The notes below the pieces were generated by a model. That model was not told where the DNA came from. It saw only the letters and a list, made by a program, of their open reading frames with translations, and searched no databases. 35,715 bases of DNA from JAVWMQ01 sp036637375 (GTDB taxonomy: Bacteria > Bacillota > Clostridia > Peptostreptococcales > Anaerovoracaceae), in contig JAVWMQ010000017.1 in the NCBI GenBank assembly GCA_036637375.1, positions 1 through 35,715 on the forward strand. Direction: 5' to 3'. The position numbers were made by a program, and so were the translations under genes. Shown one piece after another: positions 33,801-35,715 of the stretch (position 1 is the first letter of the stretch; each line of letters begins with the position of its first letter).

Positions 33801-34457
33801 CCAGAACCAGGAGAAACTTCAAAAGAAGCACCAGCAGGGGTGAAACTTGGATCAGGATCAGAAGAATTTACATACGGAAATAAGGCAGTTGTGTATGTAT
33901 CATCAGCCCATGGAGATGAAAAACTTGAAAAAGCATACTTTGATGCTTTTGTCGGCATTAAAGTTGATGCGGGCGAATTAATTGCCAAAGACAGCCTAAA
34001 GATAAATACAATGTTTGGTAAATCTTTTGAAGTAGAAGGGCTAAAAGCAGGGGAGCATACCCTTACATTAAGTGCCAAAGGGTATAAAGATAAAGTCCTA
34101 AAGGTGAATGTTCTTCCTCTATATACTCCAAACAAGGTAGGTATTTTTAACCTAGCAAGCGGCGTATCAACTGATAGTGTTACAACCATAAATGAAGTTG
34201 GAGAAATTAAGCTATCAATAGGTATGGAGAGAGATTCTCAGAGCAAAGCATACAAAAATGCTTTAAAAGAAATTATTGTAAATGATGAAAAAATCTCAAT
34301 AGATATTACTGTTGAAGAATACACTAGCGGATTTTTTACAAACAAATACAATATAGTTAAGATACCAGCATCAGCACTAAAGGTTGGAATGAACAAGATT
34401 ACAATTAAAGCTGATAACTTTGGTGACAAGGTTATCGACCTTAAAATCAAAGAATAG
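30828..34457 (+). CDS. Large secreted protein with beta-solenoid-like N-terminus and DUF1533/HID-type repeats
   Basis: 1209 residues from ATG 30828 (AGGAAGGAAG just upstream; an in-frame ATG at 30783 lacks an SD). Signal peptide MKRNSCKFGLCCVLAFTLM...VSAS. Residues ~45-235 form short repeated strands (NIEGNLIINGSGNYRLTNINVFGKLVIKGKGN), like domains found in S-layer-type proteins. After that come about six modules each ending in a pattern such as HIIIIKAKGYNDHRI, KLVIKAYGYTDYVI, IIIIKFDGYADLT, TLTLSAKGYKDKVL or KITIKADNFGDKVI, the hallmark of DUF1533 (hemoglobin-interacting domain). A PEPKPEPK linker lies at nt ~33740-33815. No sortase motif, SLH domain or C-terminal helix, so surface retention is unexplained. 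Heme-protein binding is family-based inference only. Confidence 0.78.
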   Translation: MKRNSCKFGLCCVLAFTLMSQSLIVSASSSNMQRIDKSENIKVEKRVKSKDVYLKDRTIKNKNIEGNLIINGSGNYRLTNINVFGKLVIKGKGNVNVKCNKTFAQNGIDVNGKGETKLVVRKSKGTNVDIFSKAKLKGNFNILNLNKDAKVEVEGGKIGQLNVSKEATGSPLINIEKGVFVKSLNSNADGLEIKGEGKIEKANINGNNNVVNVAIKNVIVGEGVTGFINNKPDETRKPDNSEDAVGGAAEAGNIGQGSIFKVAGSNVYNIEQIHFGVVTLAKKTMDDYNFTLSGKKITPTPVNDQRTILKFQVNPQERNEIKAVDKKDKSEESIVVGTGTKAFTQPLSGQIPQKILANGPISRFDYFITNYDKQGNPRVNPIKTTFDTVSEASNESDSTLPKLYSPKAIMDKDNILIKFANTKEGEAWGKAIYKVEKDYNSSSTSRVPLEFELSKESTKYGTNGLIIIKKENTAIAGRNGKHIIIIKAKGYNDHRIIVETQKKAGEITLSPNFGWWANQDLLFKLEDFNYGAVNPIYEITLDNKPLKNILSVDKGEAFDYAVVSNLIRLENSAKEKLGVGEHKLVIKAYGYTDYVIKFNLEKAPKGEKNPVWGDSGEGKKAGRNLVIKNFGRLDGVTRATAKPTPGASSGETAGGGAMNGFIVFDFDLIANSKILRAMDKETGYTKAIISWWDSLNKEAIYTSEGANLMISFTNFKNYCGKAKGDDDYYTFGEYYNDIKGGKASGIYNNRPYQVKNMLEDGLLGDIEMFWESAAKPVPRLTVKETNKGEDIVIDYVDSETADSWAESIEGIKVLNINKTFLKSDIKVDKVANKITIPASVYKDSFRMGNVLLRLYANDYKNADVTFNIYTKNTSNVTFGGDKAKNILISGISTEMMQKFKGITLGGKALLSDEAVGGTSGDYYIKDGKIIVRAKMFDEAKLDNEHIIIIKFDGYADLTERFKPKEALAKVEPGTEPKPEPKPEPEPKPEPKPEPGETSKEAPAGVKLGSGSEEFTYGNKAVVYVSSAHGDEKLEKAYFDAFVGIKVDAGELIAKDSLKINTMFGKSFEVEGLKAGEHTLTLSAKGYKDKVLKVNVLPLYTPNKVGIFNLASGVSTDSVTTINEVGEIKLSIGMERDSQSKAYKNALKEIIVNDEKISIDITVEEYTSGFFTNKYNIVKIPASALKVGMNKITIKADNFGDKVIDLKIKE

Positions 34458-34473
34458 TGTTTAAATAACCCAA

Positions 34474-34520
34474 AAACAGACACAGAATTATTATAGCCAA
34501 ATTCTGTGTCTGTTTGCGTT
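34474..34520 (+). terminator. Intrinsic terminator after the HID-repeat gene
   Basis: Perfect 15-bp arms AAACAGACACAGAAT (34474-34488) and ATTCTGTGTCTGTTT (34501-34515), 12-nt loop, then GCGTTTTT. Confidence 0.85.
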
Positions 34521-34689
34521 TTTGTAGTCGGACTTTGTACTTTTTTGCCATATAAGTTCATTTTGTTGTAGTTGGCTTGGCAATGAGGCAGTGGGCATAA
34601 TAAGGTGGGATTTATTGTTTAAATATAGTATAATTAGAGATAGGAAGGAGTACGCTAAGATTAATAGGTTAGTTTTGGCAGTAGAGATT

Positions 34690-35520
34690 ATGAAGAGAAT
34701 AATTGTACCGATATTAATTCTAACATTGAGCTTATCTCTTGTGGCTTCGGCACCATCGCCAAAGGTGAAATCCATAGATGAATTGGCAAAGTCAGTTACA
34801 GAAGCTAAGATTTCAAAGCTAAATGGAACAACTAGAGAATGGTCATGGGGCAGTGCAATTGGCAAGAACAGGCGAGACTTTACAAAGGCGCTTAATTATG
34901 GAAGGGATTTAGGTGGTAGATATGTAGTGTTCACAAACACACCTAAAGTTTACCTCACATTTGACCTTGGCTACGTTAATCAGTACACCTATGAGCTTTT
35001 AGATAAGCTAAAGAAAAAAAGGGTACTAGGGGTGTTCTTTATGACCCTTGAAGTGGTAAAAGAAAATCCTAAGTTAGTTAAAAGGATTTTGGATGACGGA
35101 CATCAAATTGGTAATCACTCTAGCAACCATCCTAATTATTCCAAGATTTCTTTAACACGAATGAAAAGTGAAACTATACCTTTTCATAAATATATGCAAA
35201 AAAAGTATAAATACAATATGACTTTGTTCCGTTTCCCCGAGGGCGCATACAATGAAAAGTCATTATACTTCTTAAATAAAATCGGATATACTTCCTTGTT
35301 TTGGTCATTTGGATATGATGATTGGGATAGAAACAATCAACCAGGTGAGGCCTATGCATTGGGCAAGATTATGTCAAATATAAAGCCTGGAGCAGTGATA
35401 TTATTACATGGAATGTCAAAAACAAACGCAAATATCATAGATAATATTATAAATGAAACCAAGAAAAAAGGTTACAAGATTGTAACTTACGAACCCCAAA
35501 AACTGTTCAAAAATCAATAG
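34690..35520 (+). CDS. PdaA-like polysaccharide deacetylase (NodB domain), secreted
   Basis: 276 residues from ATG 34690, with signal peptide MKRIIVPILILTLSLSLVASA. NodB motifs: TFDLGY (90-95; catalytic Asp92, second Asp replaced by Leu, where B. subtilis PdaA has Asn), metal HSSNH (His143, His147), RFPEGAYN (Arg181), YDDWD (209-213), LLHG (His240). The pre-domain WSWGSAIGKNRRDF and overall layout fit PdaA, the N-acetylmuramic acid deacetylase of spore-cortex muramic lactam synthesis, more than chitin deacetylases. A strong SD AGGAAGGAG (34642-34650) is 9 nt before an in-frame ATT at 34660 and too far from the ATG, so the real start is uncertain. A TATAAT lies at 34629-34634. Confidence 0.85.
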   Translation: MKRIIVPILILTLSLSLVASAPSPKVKSIDELAKSVTEAKISKLNGTTREWSWGSAIGKNRRDFTKALNYGRDLGGRYVVFTNTPKVYLTFDLGYVNQYTYELLDKLKKKRVLGVFFMTLEVVKENPKLVKRILDDGHQIGNHSSNHPNYSKISLTRMKSETIPFHKYMQKKYKYNMTLFRFPEGAYNEKSLYFLNKIGYTSLFWSFGYDDWDRNNQPGEAYALGKIMSNIKPGAVILLHGMSKTNANIIDNIINETKKKGYKIVTYEPQKLFKNQ

Positions 35521-35532
35521 TTTCATCGTATT

Positions 35533-35561
35533 GGCAAATGCTCCACGCATTTGCCTTTTTT
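35533..35561 (+). terminator. Intrinsic terminator after the deacetylase gene
   Basis: GGCAAATGC (35533-35541) / GCATTTGCC (35547-35555), 5-nt loop, then six T residues. Confidence 0.92.
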
Positions 35562-35715
35562 ATAAAAAAAAATAATGCCCATAGCAATAATTAAACTGTC
35601 AACAATATCAAGGGGGTACAAGGAAAAGTGTTGACATTACAAGGGTTAAACCGCCTAGTGATTGTTAGGTGATAATACATATGTGACAAAAAGATAAAAA
35701 AATAGAAAGCCATCT
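35562..35715. other. Intergenic end of window with an 8-bp inverted repeat
   Basis: No gene seen. TGTCAACA (35597-35604) and TGTTGACA (35629-35636) form an inverted repeat with a 24-bp spacer. The right arm contains a perfect -35 TTGACA, but no good -10 stands at 17 bp; a GATAAT lies at 35672-35677. Probably the control region of a gene beyond the window. Confidence 0.3.

Noticed and set aside
33740..33815. Short tandem DNA repeats that could resemble a repeat array
   Set aside because: They encode the PEPK linker in frame; no CRISPR-like spacers.
33686..34189. 167-codon minus-strand open frame
   Set aside because: Shadow of the PEPK linker and last HID modules; GSGFGSG is the reverse of PEP repeats.
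35629..35677. Full promoter at the right edge (TTGACA 35631)
   Set aside because: No acceptable -10 at 16-18 bp; GATAAT at 35672 is too far from it.

Overview
The window comes from an AT-rich, probably Gram-positive (monoderm) anaerobic Bacillota of the class Clostridia. Evidence: strong AGGAGG-type Shine-Dalgarno sites, intrinsic terminators, a sortase-type PQTG cell-wall anchor, Cna-B/HID surface domains, a PdaA-like deacetylase and an E. hirae-type V-ATPase operon. Genus cannot be fixed from sequence alone. No rRNA, tRNA, CRISPR array, transposase or prophage gene was found.

Layout. (1) 1-5560, surface proteins: a secreted WG-repeat/ricin-lectin protein, convergent through a shared palindromic terminator with a large LPXTG-like adhesin whose reading frame is cut by one in-frame TGA (4055-4057). 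(2) 5560-8144, leftward marR-MATE-alpha/beta hydrolase operon, with a perfect 12+12 bp palindrome just downstream of the MarR promoter -10. (3) 8199-15486, a tight rightward six-gene metabolic operon: enoate-reductase-like flavoenzyme, SCP2-like protein, class III (GSA-aminomutase-like) aminotransferase, split transketolase (two genes) and a second SCP2-like protein. I recognise no described pathway with this set; it is the best candidate for an undescribed system. (4) 15600-24262, nine-gene V-type ATPase operon in the order ntpF-I-K-E-C-G-A-B-D; its K subunit keeps all E. hirae sodium ligands, so it is predicted to be a Na+ pump/synthase. (5) 24300-24811, a free-standing FlK-type acyl-CoA thioesterase with its triad in register. 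(6) 24838-29083, a MacAB-like export operon that includes a TolC-family protein, odd for a monoderm, behind three 10-bp direct repeats that look like a response-regulator site. (7) 29142-30584, a DUF454 membrane protein and, leftward, undecaprenyl-diphosphatase (UppP). (8) 30656-35561, a secreted 1209-residue protein with a beta-solenoid-like N-terminus and several hemoglobin-interacting-type (DUF1533/HID) repeats, preceded by a leader that folds on paper into a multi-hairpin RNA, then a PdaA-like polysaccharide deacetylase.

Themes: cell-envelope biology (surface adhesins, lipid II carrier recycling, peptidoglycan deacetylation, envelope-spanning export) beside sodium bioenergetics and an uncharacterised lipid-linked or hydrophobic-metabolite pathway. 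All functional calls rest on motif reading and memory of families; no database search was run.
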